Shown piece by piece: positions 26,530-34,959 of a stretch of DNA of 64,000 nucleotides. The notes beneath the pieces were generated by a model. It did not search any database. It was not told where the DNA came from and was given only the letters and a program-made list of their open reading frames with translations. The position numbers were made by a program, and so were the translations under genes. Positions within the stretch are counted from its first letter, which is position 1, and each line of letters begins with the position of its first letter. Origin of the DNA: Paenibacillus tyrphae (GTDB lineage: Bacteria; Bacillota; Bacilli; Paenibacillales; NBRC-103111); assembly GCF_024158745.1 (NCBI RefSeq), contig NZ_JAMZAW010000002.1, positions 248,001 to 312,000 on the forward strand, written 5' to 3'.

Positions 26530-27444
26530 TCACGTGATGACGGAAAGGCAATAAAACTTTTCACGGCTTACCTCATCCGCATCCTGAATATTGCGATCCA
26601 TCATACGGACAATCTCTTTGTAGTCATTCATATCAAACGCAACTTTCGCCATCCCTTGCGGAACGATTTCCGGACAATGGCTTGTGCACAGAACAGCGAG
26701 CCGGTCATGGATCTTGGCCGCTTCATGCGCCAAAAATTCATTCATCACGATCCCCGGACGTCCGGCATACGCGGACAGAAATTCATTTAAGCCCTCGATG
26801 CTCTCGCACACATGAATCCGTTCCTCATCCAAGCCGGATTGCCGCTTGATAAATTCCACTAGTTCAGCATTGTTATACGAATCCATCACAAGAAACTGCG
26901 GAGCTTCGCCGAGCAGACTGCGGGCCGCTTGGAAACTCCCCATGAAATCCGGAACGATTTTGTGAAATAACGGGTCTTCGATATAGCTGTCGATCACGAA
27001 GACGGGGACGCCGAATCCAAAATAATTCGATATGGTCGTGAATTGTTCTTTATCCACATTCATCAAGAAGACGCCGTCCAAATTGCGTTCCATAATAATT
27101 TTCGAGGACGGGCCCAAGTTGTCGATTTGCATAAAAATAACATGATACCCCAGCTCGCTGCAGTGCCGCTCGATGGCATGGATCGTTCTCGCATACTTCA
27201 AATCGGACCATACATGACAGTCTTTCCCTTTAAACCATAAGAGGCCGATGAGTCCGGTTTTCTTAACCTTCAGCGATTGCGCCGTACGGTTCGTTACGTA
27301 TTTCAGCTGCTGCGCGGCCTTCAGTACCTTCACGCGCGTTTCATCGGATATGGATTGGGTCTTCACGTCGTTCAAAATATACGAAACCGTCGCAATGGAA
27401 ACGCCGGCTGCTTTGGCTATGTCTTTGATCGTTGCTTTTTTCAT
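26530..27444 (-). CDS. LacI-family repressor of the maltodextrin region
   Basis: 304 aa. N-terminal LacI helix-turn-helix ATIKDIAKAAGVSIATVSYILN and hinge, then a sugar-binding core from about residue 60. Compared with standard LacI members (330-340 aa) the core is about 30 residues short, and some segments of the second lobe look reduced. It lies between the GH13 gene and the esterases with its own promoter and an AAACGTTT operator, and the same operator is repeated before malE, so it probably represses both units and itself until a maltodextrin-type ligand binds. Confidence 0.9.
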   Translation of the reverse strand: MKKATIKDIAKAAGVSIATVSYILNDVKTQSISDETRVKVLKAAQQLKYVTNRTAQSLKVKKTGLIGLLWFKGKDCHVWSDLKYARTIHAIERHCSELGYHVIFMQIDNLGPSSKIIMERNLDGVFLMNVDKEQFTTISNYFGFGVPVFVIDSYIEDPLFHKIVPDFMGSFQAARSLLGEAPQFLVMDSYNNAELVEFIKRQSGLDEERIHVCESIEGLNEFLSAYAGRPGIVMNEFLAHEAAKIHDRLAVLCTSHCPEIVPQGMAKVAFDMNDYKEIVRMMDRNIQDADEVSREKFYCLSVIT

Positions 27445-27460
27445 GGTTTAACCGCCTCTA

Positions 27461-27506
27461 CTTAAACGTTTAGGTCGATTAAAGCATACGGCCCCGTCTT
27501 TGTCAA
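27461..27506 (-). promoter_or_regulatory. Promoter and LacI operator of the regulator-esterase unit
   Basis: On the minus strand TTGACA (27501-27506), 17-nt spacer, TTTAAT (27478-27483). CTAAACGTTTAAG (27461-27473) lies over the start point of transcription. The operator core AAACGTTT matches those upstream of malE, pointing to autorepression. Confidence 0.8.
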
Positions 27507-27507
27507 T

Positions 27508-29250
27508 TCATGACAATGGCGCCTTTAAAATAAGCCATCCGTACGGAGGCAAGCTGATAGAAAGCCGCTCGTCCTTTAACTCGAAAGTCCCGTCGCCCAT
27601 GGCGATTTCGAGCGGTACCTGCGAGTCCAAAGTGACATCCGCGACGGCCGGATGCCCGCTATTGTTGAAGCCGATGTAAAGCTGCTCGTCTGCATCCGTT
27701 CTACGGATGACAAGCTGACGATCCTTGGCATAGATCACATGGAAAGTCCCATCCCGCAACGCCGGATGCTGCCGTCGGTACGAAATAATCGTCCGGTAAA
27801 ACGCAAGCAGCTCCTGATTTTGCCGGGCTTCGTCCCAAATCATCGGCCGCCTGCAATCGGGGTCTGCCCCGCCCTGCATCCCCACTTCGTCGCCGTAATA
27901 AATGCACGGAACGCCGGGGAACGCAAACTGAAACAGCACGGCGAGCTTCGCTTTCCTTGCCTCCTCCGCGACTGTAAGCAGCCGCGGCGTATCGTGGCTT
28001 CCGACGATGTTAAAGGCCGCTTCGTTCACCTGCTGCGGATACTGGGCCAGCAGCCGGCTGATCCGGTGGGAAAACTGCTCCGCATCGATCGCATCCTTGG
28101 CAAAAAAATCAAGTATGGCTTCTGTAATCGGATAGTTCATGACCGCATCGAACTGATCTCCCTGCAGCCACGGCATCGCGTCGTGCCAAATCTCGCCCAA
28201 GATATAAAAGTCCGGCTTGAGCGACTTCAAAGCTTTGCGGAAATGCCTCCAAAACTCGTGATCGACCTCATTGGCCACATCCAGCCTCCAGCCGTCGATA
28301 TCGCATTCCTTCACCCAATACTCCGCCACGTCCAGCAGGTATTGCCGGACCTCCGGATTCGCCGTATTCAGCTTCGGCATATGCGCCTCGAAAGCGAAGC
28401 AGTGATAGGAAGGTCTGGGCTCCGTCTGCACCGGAAACTGCTTGATATGGAACCAATCCCGGTAGCGCGATGCCTTTCCGTGGCGGACCACATCTTGAAA
28501 AGGAGCGAACAGCGCGCCGCTATGATTGAATACGGCATCCAGAATGACACGAATTCCGCGCTCGTGGCAGGCCTGGACCAGCTTTTTCAGCAATCCGGTA
28601 TCCCCGAACTGCGGATCGATTTTCATATAGTCCGTCGTATCGTACTTATGATTCGTCTCCGCCGCAAACAGCGGGGTAAAATAAATCGCGTTAACACCAA
28701 GCGAGCTAAGGTGATCCAGTCGGTCCAATACGCCCTGCAAATCGCCGCCGTAAAAATCGTGCGGCCCCGGGTCCGCCTCCTCCCACGAACGAACGCCGGC
28801 CGGATCGTTCGACGGATCGCCGTTCGCAAAACGCTCGGGAAATATTTGATAAAACACAGCCTCTTTTACCCACCCCGGCGGCTTTAGAACTTCATCCGTC
28901 CACAGAAACGGATAATCGAAGAAGGAAAGCGGGTCCTGTGGCTTTTCCTTTTGAAAGCCTGTCTCCGTGTACCAGACTGTTTCGTCCTCCGCAATCAATG
29001 CAAACGCATAGCGCAGTCTACGATGCGGAGGAACAAGCTCCGCCTGCCAATAATCGAACCGTTCATCGCTTGCCAGCTTATGAAGATACTGCTCGCTGGC
29101 GGTTTGTTCCCAATCGTACTTGTCGCCGTAGAGCGCTTTTACCGCGCGCAGGTCGTCTTTTTTCGTCCGCAGCCGGATATGGATCGTACGGTCGTCGTAA
29201 GCGTAACAATCCGCATTGCCGGACCGGTGGTAAACCGCTTCTAATAACAT
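27508..29250 (-). CDS. Neopullulanase / cyclomaltodextrinase / maltogenic amylase (GH13)
   Basis: 580 aa, the usual size of GH13_20 enzymes. Residues 1-120 form a CBM34-like N-domain (AVYHRSGNADCYAYDDRTIHIRLR). The barrel starts at WVKEAVFYQIFPERFANGDP. Catalytic regions: DAVFNH, DGWRLDVANE (nucleophile Asp), GEIWHD (acid/base Glu), GSHDTPR (third Asp). No signal peptide: it acts in the cytoplasm on imported maltodextrins or cyclodextrins, releasing maltose, panose or glucose. It follows malG by 30 nt and ends just before the LacI promoter. Confidence 0.93.
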   Translation of the reverse strand: MLLEAVYHRSGNADCYAYDDRTIHIRLRTKKDDLRAVKALYGDKYDWEQTASEQYLHKLASDERFDYWQAELVPPHRRLRYAFALIAEDETVWYTETGFQKEKPQDPLSFFDYPFLWTDEVLKPPGWVKEAVFYQIFPERFANGDPSNDPAGVRSWEEADPGPHDFYGGDLQGVLDRLDHLSSLGVNAIYFTPLFAAETNHKYDTTDYMKIDPQFGDTGLLKKLVQACHERGIRVILDAVFNHSGALFAPFQDVVRHGKASRYRDWFHIKQFPVQTEPRPSYHCFAFEAHMPKLNTANPEVRQYLLDVAEYWVKECDIDGWRLDVANEVDHEFWRHFRKALKSLKPDFYILGEIWHDAMPWLQGDQFDAVMNYPITEAILDFFAKDAIDAEQFSHRISRLLAQYPQQVNEAAFNIVGSHDTPRLLTVAEEARKAKLAVLFQFAFPGVPCIYYGDEVGMQGGADPDCRRPMIWDEARQNQELLAFYRTIISYRRQHPALRDGTFHVIYAKDRQLVIRRTDADEQLYIGFNNSGHPAVADVTLDSQVPLEIAMGDGTFELKDERLSISLPPYGWLILKAPLS

Positions 29251-29280
29251 GGCATACGCCTCCTTTGGAATAAAATTGCG

Positions 29281-30114
29281 TTATCCTTTATCCGCGCCGG
29301 CCGCGATTCCGTGAATTAAGTATTTCTGGAAATACATGTACAGCAGCGTGATCGGCAGCGCCACAAGCACGGCGCCGGCCGCGAATAGCGTAAAGCTGGA
29401 ATTGGTCTCGTTGGCAACCATCGCATACAGCCCTTGCGCCAGCGTCATTTTGTCCGAAGACCTAAGAACGATTTGCGGTAAAATAAAGTCCATGAACGGC
29501 GTGATAAAGCTGTTCAGAGCTACGAACGTAATCGCCGGCAGCGATAAAGGAAATATAATTTTGAAGAACGCGTCGGCATGGCTCGCACCGTCGATAAACG
29601 CAGCTTCCTCCAGACTTTTCGGGATCGTATCGAAGTGCCCTTTCATGACCCAGGTGCCCATGGATACCGCCCCGCCGGCATAGATGAGAATCAGCCCCAG
29701 ATGCGTGTCAAGCAGCTTCGTTTGCAGCAGCAGCACAAAAATCGCCATGACGGATAGAAACCCCGGAAACATTTGCAGGACCAGCAGCATCATCAAACCT
29801 TGCTGTCTCCCTTTAAATCGGAATCTGGAAAAAGCATACGCCGTCGCCGCCACTAATGCCGTCGAGACAACTGCGTTCACCAGTGCGATCTTGATCGTAT
29901 TTTGATACCACAGCACAAAATCGGTCGTATGGAGCAGCTCGATGTAATGCGCGATCGTCGGATGGTCGGGAATCATCTTGCTGACGAGCAAGTTATCACC
30001 CGGATTCAGAGACGTGCCTACGATCCACACGATCGGGTAAACCGTCGTGACGAGCAGCACCGCAAATACCAAGTAAATTCCCGTGACGACCAGATTGTTT
30101 TTTAATTTGGACAT
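29281..30114 (-). CDS. malG: Maltodextrin ABC transporter permease MalG
   Basis: About 277 aa from MSKLKNNLVVTGIY; AAGAGGA lies upstream. Six membrane helices, with the permease EAA loop EEAAFIDGASHADAFFKIIFPLSLP near residues 185-210. With MalF it forms the channel across the membrane. The C-terminus YFQKYLIHGIAAGADKG is typical of MalG-type proteins. The operon has no ATPase gene; as in Bacillus, a shared MsmX-type ATPase encoded elsewhere probably powers it. Confidence 0.93.
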   Translation of the reverse strand: MSKLKNNLVVTGIYLVFAVLLVTTVYPIVWIVGTSLNPGDNLLVSKMIPDHPTIAHYIELLHTTDFVLWYQNTIKIALVNAVVSTALVAATAYAFSRFRFKGRQQGLMMLLVLQMFPGFLSVMAIFVLLLQTKLLDTHLGLILIYAGGAVSMGTWVMKGHFDTIPKSLEEAAFIDGASHADAFFKIIFPLSLPAITFVALNSFITPFMDFILPQIVLRSSDKMTLAQGLYAMVANETNSSFTLFAAGAVLVALPITLLYMYFQKYLIHGIAAGADKG

Positions 30115-30132
30115 CCAGATCAAATCCTCTTC

Positions 30133-31431
30133 TTAAACGGACTTCATCCGCTTGTAATTCCATAAGGAAAATGCCGCAATGAGAATGAACATAATGATGG
30201 ATACGGCCGAGGCCATATTAAACTGGCTTTGATTCAACGTCATCTTGAAGATCCACGAGATCAAAATATCCGTGCTACCAGCGTAATAATAATCCGGATT
30301 GTTCGGCTTCCCGTCCGTCAGCAAGTAAATCAGGTTGAAGTTATTGAAGTTAAAGGCAAACTGCATAATAAAGATCGGCGCCGTCGCCATCAGCACGAGG
30401 GGCAGCGTAATTTTGACGAACTTTTGCGGTCCCGATGCCCCGTCGACGTCCGCCGCTTCGTATAGATCGCGCGGCAGGGTCGTCAAGATTCCCGACATCA
30501 ACGCCATCAGGAACGGCGTCGAGAACCACAAATTGACCAGAATGACGGATACTTTCGCCATCGTCGGATCGGAAAGCCAGGGCACGGGAGAGAAGCCGAG
30601 CTTCACGATCAGATCGTTCACCGGACCGAACGTCCCGTTCAGCAGCACCCGGAAAACGAGGATCGAGATAAACTGCGGGATCGCCCAAGGCAGGATGAAC
30701 ACCGTTCTCCAAAATTTTTTGAAGCGGACCTGCGGGTGGTTTACCATCATCGCGAGTAACAGTCCGCTGAGAAAGACGGTGAAAGTCGAAGCCGCCGCCC
30801 AGATGATGTTCCAAACGGAGATGCCAAAGAACGTAGACCTCCATGCTTCCTGCGCGAACAGATCGTAAAATGTGCGGAAGCCGATCCAATCCACCAGCGC
30901 CCGGTCCGGAATATGCGACGGTGCCGAATAGTTGGTAAAGGCGATCAACACGTTAAACACGAGCGGGATAACCGTAACAAACAGGATGAAAAAAGCGGCA
31001 GGCAGCAGCAGCAAATAAGGAAAATGCCGGAACTTCGCCTGCTTCACGGACTCGATGAAGCCGAGGACATGGCCGCCTTCGTCCCGAAGCTCCCCGTTCT
31101 TCTTCGCATCGTAAATATTCATCGCATAAAACCCCAGGAACAGCAGGATGACGACGAGGGTAATGAGACCGTTGATCAGCAGAAAGATCGAATGGTCACC
31201 CTGAACGATTTTTCCCCGGATGATCTGCGTCGGGACATCGCCTAGCGTGATCAGCCCAAGGATGCCTTTCCATGCGATCGAGTAATAGTTCCAGAAAAAC
31301 AATTGGGCCAAGACGATGAACAGCAAGCCTTTGATATATTGTCTGTTGTAGAGCTGGCCCAAGCCTATGAACACCGCGGAACAAACGGCTGCCGTGACCT
31401 GATGCCGCCGGGCGCTTGGTTGTGATTGCAT
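30133..31431 (-). CDS. malF: Maltodextrin ABC transporter permease MalF
   Basis: 432 aa, at the long end for MalF-type permeases. Two additional N-terminal helices (VTAAVCSAVFIGLGQLYN and a segment near 75-100) precede the conserved six-helix core that begins near FPYLLLLPAAFFILFVTVIPL. EAA loop: YEAADVDGASGPQKFVKITLP near residue 325. The N-terminal extension resembles MalF of Bacillus/Paenibacillus. It lies 43 nt after malE and 18 nt before malG. Confidence 0.93.
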   Translation of the reverse strand: MQSQPSARRHQVTAAVCSAVFIGLGQLYNRQYIKGLLFIVLAQLFFWNYYSIAWKGILGLITLGDVPTQIIRGKIVQGDHSIFLLINGLITLVVILLFLGFYAMNIYDAKKNGELRDEGGHVLGFIESVKQAKFRHFPYLLLLPAAFFILFVTVIPLVFNVLIAFTNYSAPSHIPDRALVDWIGFRTFYDLFAQEAWRSTFFGISVWNIIWAAASTFTVFLSGLLLAMMVNHPQVRFKKFWRTVFILPWAIPQFISILVFRVLLNGTFGPVNDLIVKLGFSPVPWLSDPTMAKVSVILVNLWFSTPFLMALMSGILTTLPRDLYEAADVDGASGPQKFVKITLPLVLMATAPIFIMQFAFNFNNFNLIYLLTDGKPNNPDYYYAGSTDILISWIFKMTLNQSQFNMASAVSIIMFILIAAFSLWNYKRMKSV

Positions 31432-31474
31432 ACGTAAAACCGCCTTAGCCGAGTTTTGAGGATGAATCCGTGCG

Positions 31475-32767
31475 TTACTTCGTCGTTTTCATGGCTGTCT
31501 TGATTTGCTCCACTGCGGTAGTCAGAACGGTTGCCGGATCTTGACCGTCGTTCCAGATTGCAGCGAGCGCGGCACCTGCGGGTACCCATACATTGCCCAT
31601 TTCCGGAATGGACGGCATCGGCGTCGAATATTTCGCCTGCTCCAGAAACGCCGCCGCTTTAGGGTCTTGCGTAATGATGGGGTCGTCCATCAGGTCCTTC
31701 CTCGGGGGAAGCTGGGTTGTCATCTTGAATCGCTTGATCAGATTGTCCTTGCTGGTCGCATAGCTTGCGAACAGCTTGGCGGCAGCCGGGTACTTCGTGT
31801 ACGAATTGACGTACAAGGCCCGAATGCCGGAGAAGCTGACCGGATGCTCGCCGTTCGGCAGCAGAGGCAGCGGCGCTACGCCATAGTCGAAATTCGCCTT
31901 CGACAAGCTGGCCATCAGCCAAGAGCCGTTGATGACGGCAGCGGTTTTCCCTTCCTGGAAAAAGCCCGTAATGATGTTGTCGTTGATGTCTCCGGCGTTC
32001 AGCGGCAATATTTTTTTGAGCGATTGCAAATATTTTGCCCCTTCAACCGTTTTGGCACTGTTGAGACCGATATCGTTCGGGTCCGTACCATTGCTTCCGA
32101 ACACATACCCGCCGTAACCGGCGAGGAACGAATACGATTGATACAACTGGCCGACGTCCCACATCAAGGCGAACTTTTTGGCTTTCGGATCGTTGTAGGT
32201 TTCGGCGAATTTCACGATGTCGTCGTACGTTTTCGGAGCTTTGTCCATCAAGGACTTGTTGTAAAACAACGCATACGTATCGATTGCCGTCGGAAAGCCG
32301 TAAAGCACGTCCTTGTACGTGACTCCGGCCAGCGCCGAGGACATGACCTCGTTTTTCATGCTGTCGCCCGAAACGTCGTTTTGCAGCACGAGCCCGGCCG
32401 TCACCGCATTCCCCAATTGATCGTGCGGCGCGGAGAAGACGTCGGCTCCAATGCCCGCGGGACCGTCGGTGGTCAGCTTCTTAACGGTGTCGATCGCGGG
32501 AACCGGCTCCACCTTCACTTTTACGCCGTATTCTTTCTCGAAGCTTTCCGCTACCGCTTTCAAATAATCGAGCTCCGGACCTTTCGATTCCCATACGAGC
32601 AATTGGGCGCCTTGCTCCGGCTTTAATGGTTCCGTGTTTGCGCTTCCTGAGGCTTCGTTTCCCGGCTCCTGCCCCGCAGGCGTAGGACGGCTCTCTCCGC
32701 AAGCGGTTAGCATGGAAGAACTCAGACAAAGGACAAGAACGGCGGAAATGAAACTTCGTTTTGACAT
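31475..32767 (-). CDS. malE: Maltodextrin-binding lipoprotein MalE
   Basis: About 430 aa from MSKRSFISAVLVLCLSSSM, preceded by AAAGGGGG. Lipobox SMLTAC, so the mature protein is anchored by lipidated Cys near residue 23. A Gly/Ser/Pro-rich spacer is followed by a solute-binding domain of the maltose/maltodextrin class (LLVWESKGPELDYLKAVAESFEKEYGVKV; FGFPTAIDTYALFYNK-like sequence near 130; INGSWLMASL). It captures the sugar outside the cell and delivers it to MalFG. First gene of the operon. Confidence 0.93.
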   Translation of the reverse strand: MSKRSFISAVLVLCLSSSMLTACGESRPTPAGQEPGNEASGSANTEPLKPEQGAQLLVWESKGPELDYLKAVAESFEKEYGVKVKVEPVPAIDTVKKLTTDGPAGIGADVFSAPHDQLGNAVTAGLVLQNDVSGDSMKNEVMSSALAGVTYKDVLYGFPTAIDTYALFYNKSLMDKAPKTYDDIVKFAETYNDPKAKKFALMWDVGQLYQSYSFLAGYGGYVFGSNGTDPNDIGLNSAKTVEGAKYLQSLKKILPLNAGDINDNIITGFFQEGKTAAVINGSWLMASLSKANFDYGVAPLPLLPNGEHPVSFSGIRALYVNSYTKYPAAAKLFASYATSKDNLIKRFKMTTQLPPRKDLMDDPIITQDPKAAAFLEQAKYSTPMPSIPEMGNVWVPAGAALAAIWNDGQDPATVLTTAVEQIKTAMKTTK

Positions 32768-32808
32768 GCAGGGTCCCCCTTTAAGCATACTGAATTGTCC
32801 GTGAACTG

Positions 32809-32879
32809 AATCGTTTAAGTACTGAAACGTTTAAGTAACGTTTAATGATATCATAGCTTTTCGCTTCCGCAGGAGTCAA
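32809..32879 (-). promoter_or_regulatory. malE promoter with three LacI-type operators and a candidate cre
   Basis: On the minus strand TTGACT (32874-32879), 18-nt spacer, TATGAT (32850-32855). Downstream come three direct repeats of TTAAACG(T/A)T, at 32836-32844, 32825-32833 and 32809-32817, each with the CG centre of LacI-family operators. The promoter spacer contains CGGAAGCGAAAAGC, one mismatch from a CcpA cre site. Confidence 0.75.
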
Positions 32880-32941
32880 TGATAAAAAATGGAAAACGGC
32901 TTCGGGGTGCCAGTTGCGGAGGAAGTGAACCTATAGATGTT

Positions 32942-32976
32942 ACAAAGGGGCGGGGTATCCACTTCCGTATGTATCT
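32942..32976 (+). repeat. Half copy of the GGTGGGGTATCTACT palindromic repeat
   Basis: AAGGGGCGGGGTATCCACTT followed by CCGTATG matches the arm of the palindromic element at 60213-60417 (reverse complement of its right arm) at most positions. It lies directly beside the PrsW/UvrA scar. The match is by eye. Confidence 0.4.
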
Positions 32977-33009
32977 ATATTTTTATAATGACCACTTTCT
33001 TGACACTCT

Positions 33010-33036
33010 GGGCTAGTGCTTTTCTGACACTAGCCC
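33010..33036. terminator. Hairpin after the PrsW remnant
   Basis: GGGCTAGTG and CACTAGCCC form a perfect 9-bp stem with a 9-nt loop just before the stop of the PrsW fragment. There is no T-run, so termination is uncertain. Confidence 0.45.
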
Positions 33037-33606
33037 TTATTATCCCCTGCCCTGAGCGCCTGGCCGCAACGGGCGCAATAGCCGGCTCCGCGCGGCGAGA
33101 CGGTCCCGCAGCCTGCGCAGCGCAGCTCCGCGAGCGCGTCGCTCTCCGCAGAAGCTGCAGCCTGCGCCAAGTCCGGGTTGACCCGCAGCAGCGCGCGGAT
33201 CTCTTCCCCGGTCCCCTGCCGGATCAATCGGCGCAGCAGCCACAGCCCGCATGCGCCGATCACGAGCTGCAGAAGCAGGCCCAGGGAGCCTGTCCCCGCG
33301 ACTGCGTCCCACAAGAAATGCAAGCCGATAGCCGCGGCTGCATATAACGTGGCCGCCATGCAGGCGGCGTAGCATCCCCGTTCCGCGGAGCGCCGGTTCC
33401 AGCGCCACCAGCCCGCGGCCATGACGGCCGTCCACGTGCCGTGGCCGAAGGGCGACAGCAGCCCGCGAAGCCAGAGCACGGCCAGCAGGCTGTCCGGCGA
33501 AGCCAGCCGCGCCCAGCACGACCGCGTCCGTTAGGAAGCGGGTGCGGCGGGCGCGGTACACGATTAGCAAAGCAAGCAGCTTGGCAAGCTCCTCAATGAC
33601 CGCCAC
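33030..33606 (-). pseudogene. PrsW-type membrane protease remnant with C-terminal zinc ribbon
   Basis: One frame (from about 33600) reads VIEELAKLLALLIVYRARRTRF and GFAG, typical of PrsW intramembrane proteases. The family sequence then continues in another frame (SLLAVLWLRGLLSPFGHGTW and TAVMAAGWW) down to a zinc ribbon (CAGC, CARC) at the C-terminus. The first ~100 residues of a normal PrsW are missing, and the shift near 33490-33500 removes the FE after the GFAG motif. It abuts a UvrA fragment of opposite strand, so this is a decayed gene. Confidence 0.7.
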
Positions 33607-33640
33607 GGCGATGGAGACGGCGATGGAGACGGCGATGCCG
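33604..33640. repeat. 12-bp tandem repeat at the scar
   Basis: CGGCGATGGAGA occurs twice in a row, then a third partial copy CGGCGATGCC. It sits exactly between the PrsW and UvrA remnants and may mark the recombination point. Confidence 0.6.
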
Positions 33641-33644
33641 TGCG

Positions 33645-33863
33645 GCCGGGCAGCGCCTGAAGCTCGTGGACAACGGCAGCACGGTGATCGTGATCGAGCA
33701 TAACCTCGACGTGATCAGTCAAACCGATTGGATCGTCGATTTGGGTCCCGGGGCCGGACAAGATGGCGGGATAGTCATCTTCGAAGGCGTTCCCGAACAG
33801 CTTATCGAGCATCCGCATTCGGTCACGGGGCATTATTTGAAGCGGTATCTCCACGGCGATTAA
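33645..33863 (+). pseudogene. UvrA C-terminal fragment
   Basis: About 70 codons matching the end of excinuclease subunit A: LKLVDNGSTVIVIEHNLDVI, then DWIVDLGPGAGQDGG, FEGVPEQLIEH. These are the region after Walker B of the second ABC domain; everything upstream (over 800 residues) is absent. No start codon with a ribosome site precedes it. It is the tail of a deleted uvrA paralogue. Confidence 0.8.
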
Positions 33864-33993
33864 ACGACAAAACACCTGCCGAAAAGGGCAGGCGTTGCAA
33901 TGAATAAAAGCTTATTTTCACAGTTTCTAGCGCAGTGTAAGCGTCCGGCCATTTCCACACAAGGAGTTATCACACAAAAAAGTATGAACTATT

Positions 33994-34419
33994 TCACGTT
34001 TTTGACCGGCTTATCAGCTTTAGGAAAGCGGGTACCTCATGAAACACGCGGTATTTTCCGTATTTATCCATAATCATACGAGTTGGGTTCACCCCCGACG
34101 AGGATGCGTTCAGGCCGCTCGCGCTCACGACGCAATGCCGTTCCCACTTTTTTGCTTTGGCGGCAATCAGCCATTCGGGAGCGGTGAAAACGACAGTGAC
34201 CCTGTCCGGCATGTCCGAGAGCAAGAGAGCATCGATTTCCTTAAAACCCGGTGCCGAGTAGTCCAGAAATAAGATCAGCTCGTTCGTTTCGTTCGCCAAC
34301 TGCCCGATCTGCCGGACTTGCGCTTGAATTGCCCGTTGCTCCCTCCTTCTCAGGATGGCAAGCGCTCCTATACTTATGGCAAACCACAGTAACGTACATA
34401 AAAACAACGGATCGGCCAT
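33994..34419 (-). CDS. Membrane-anchored thioredoxin-fold protein lacking CxxC
   Basis: 141 aa from MADPLFLCTLLWFAISIGAL, 2 nt after the MauE-like gene. One N-terminal membrane helix (residues 4-24) is followed by a charged stretch (RRREQRAIQAQVRQIG) and a thioredoxin-like domain: ELILFLDYSAPGFKEIDALL, VTVVFTAPEWLI, and MDKYGKYRVFHEVPAFLKLI. In MauD/TlpA-type proteins the first of these holds CxxC; here it reads SAPG, so redox catalysis at that site is lost. It may be a docking or chaperone version for the peptide or for its MauE-like partner. Last gene of the peptide operon. Confidence 0.65.
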   Translation of the reverse strand: MADPLFLCTLLWFAISIGALAILRRREQRAIQAQVRQIGQLANETNELILFLDYSAPGFKEIDALLLSDMPDRVTVVFTAPEWLIAAKAKKWERHCVVSASGLNASSSGVNPTRMIMDKYGKYRVFHEVPAFLKLISRSKT

Positions 34420-34421
34420 CG

Positions 34422-34922
34422 TCAGACCTCTTTTCTTTTCCAACGAATCGTCATGAGCTCAACGGTAAACGACAACGCCATGACCAAAACAAGCGAATGG
34501 AGCATGGAGTAAGCATCTGTCGGCTCCCGCTTCAAGCCCGCATCGATCAGCAAAATACCGATCAGAACAAGATTTCTATAAACAGGAAACCGGTTGAGGA
34601 AACCGACATTGCCGTAGCAGGCGCAGGTTTCGGCCCCGGTGCTTTTTTTCTTTCTCCAGGTCAACCAAGTAAAGACGGACAGCAGCCCGATCGCCCCGAA
34701 TTGTTTCCAGCCCTCCGCCAAGCCCGTCGCAAACAAGAAAAACAGCAAAAATTCCGCAATCAACACGGCACAGGCCGCCAAAGACAGCATGGATGCCGGC
34801 AGCACCCCATAGGAATAAATTTCCACTTTTAATCCTTCGAAGCTGCGCAGCTTCATGTAAAAGGGCAGGAAAAACAGAACCGCAATCGTTAAATCCAGAA
34901 CATACGCTATGAAACCCGTCAT
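34422..34922 (-). CDS. MauE/DoxX-like redox-associated membrane protein
   Basis: 166 aa with about four to five membrane helices (VLDLTIAVLFFLPFYMKL; SMLSLAACAVLIAEFLLFFLF; FGAIGLLSVFTWLTW; NLVLIGILLIDAG; SLVLVMALSFTVEL). Between helices lies AETCACYGNVGF with a C-x-C pair, as in MauE proteins, which are needed for the disulfide-rich small subunit of methylamine dehydrogenase. It probably passes electrons between membrane quinones or thiol proteins outside the membrane and the thioredoxin-fold partners in this operon. Confidence 0.75.
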   Translation of the reverse strand: MTGFIAYVLDLTIAVLFFLPFYMKLRSFEGLKVEIYSYGVLPASMLSLAACAVLIAEFLLFFLFATGLAEGWKQFGAIGLLSVFTWLTWRKKKSTGAETCACYGNVGFLNRFPVYRNLVLIGILLIDAGLKREPTDAYSMLHSLVLVMALSFTVELMTIRWKRKEV

Positions 34923-34959
34923 CTTCGTCGATCACCTCATCAGGTACTAGACGTTTTAG

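Noticed and set aside
33604..33640. CRISPR-like repeat
   Set aside because: Only 2.5 head-to-tail units of 12 bp without spacers.
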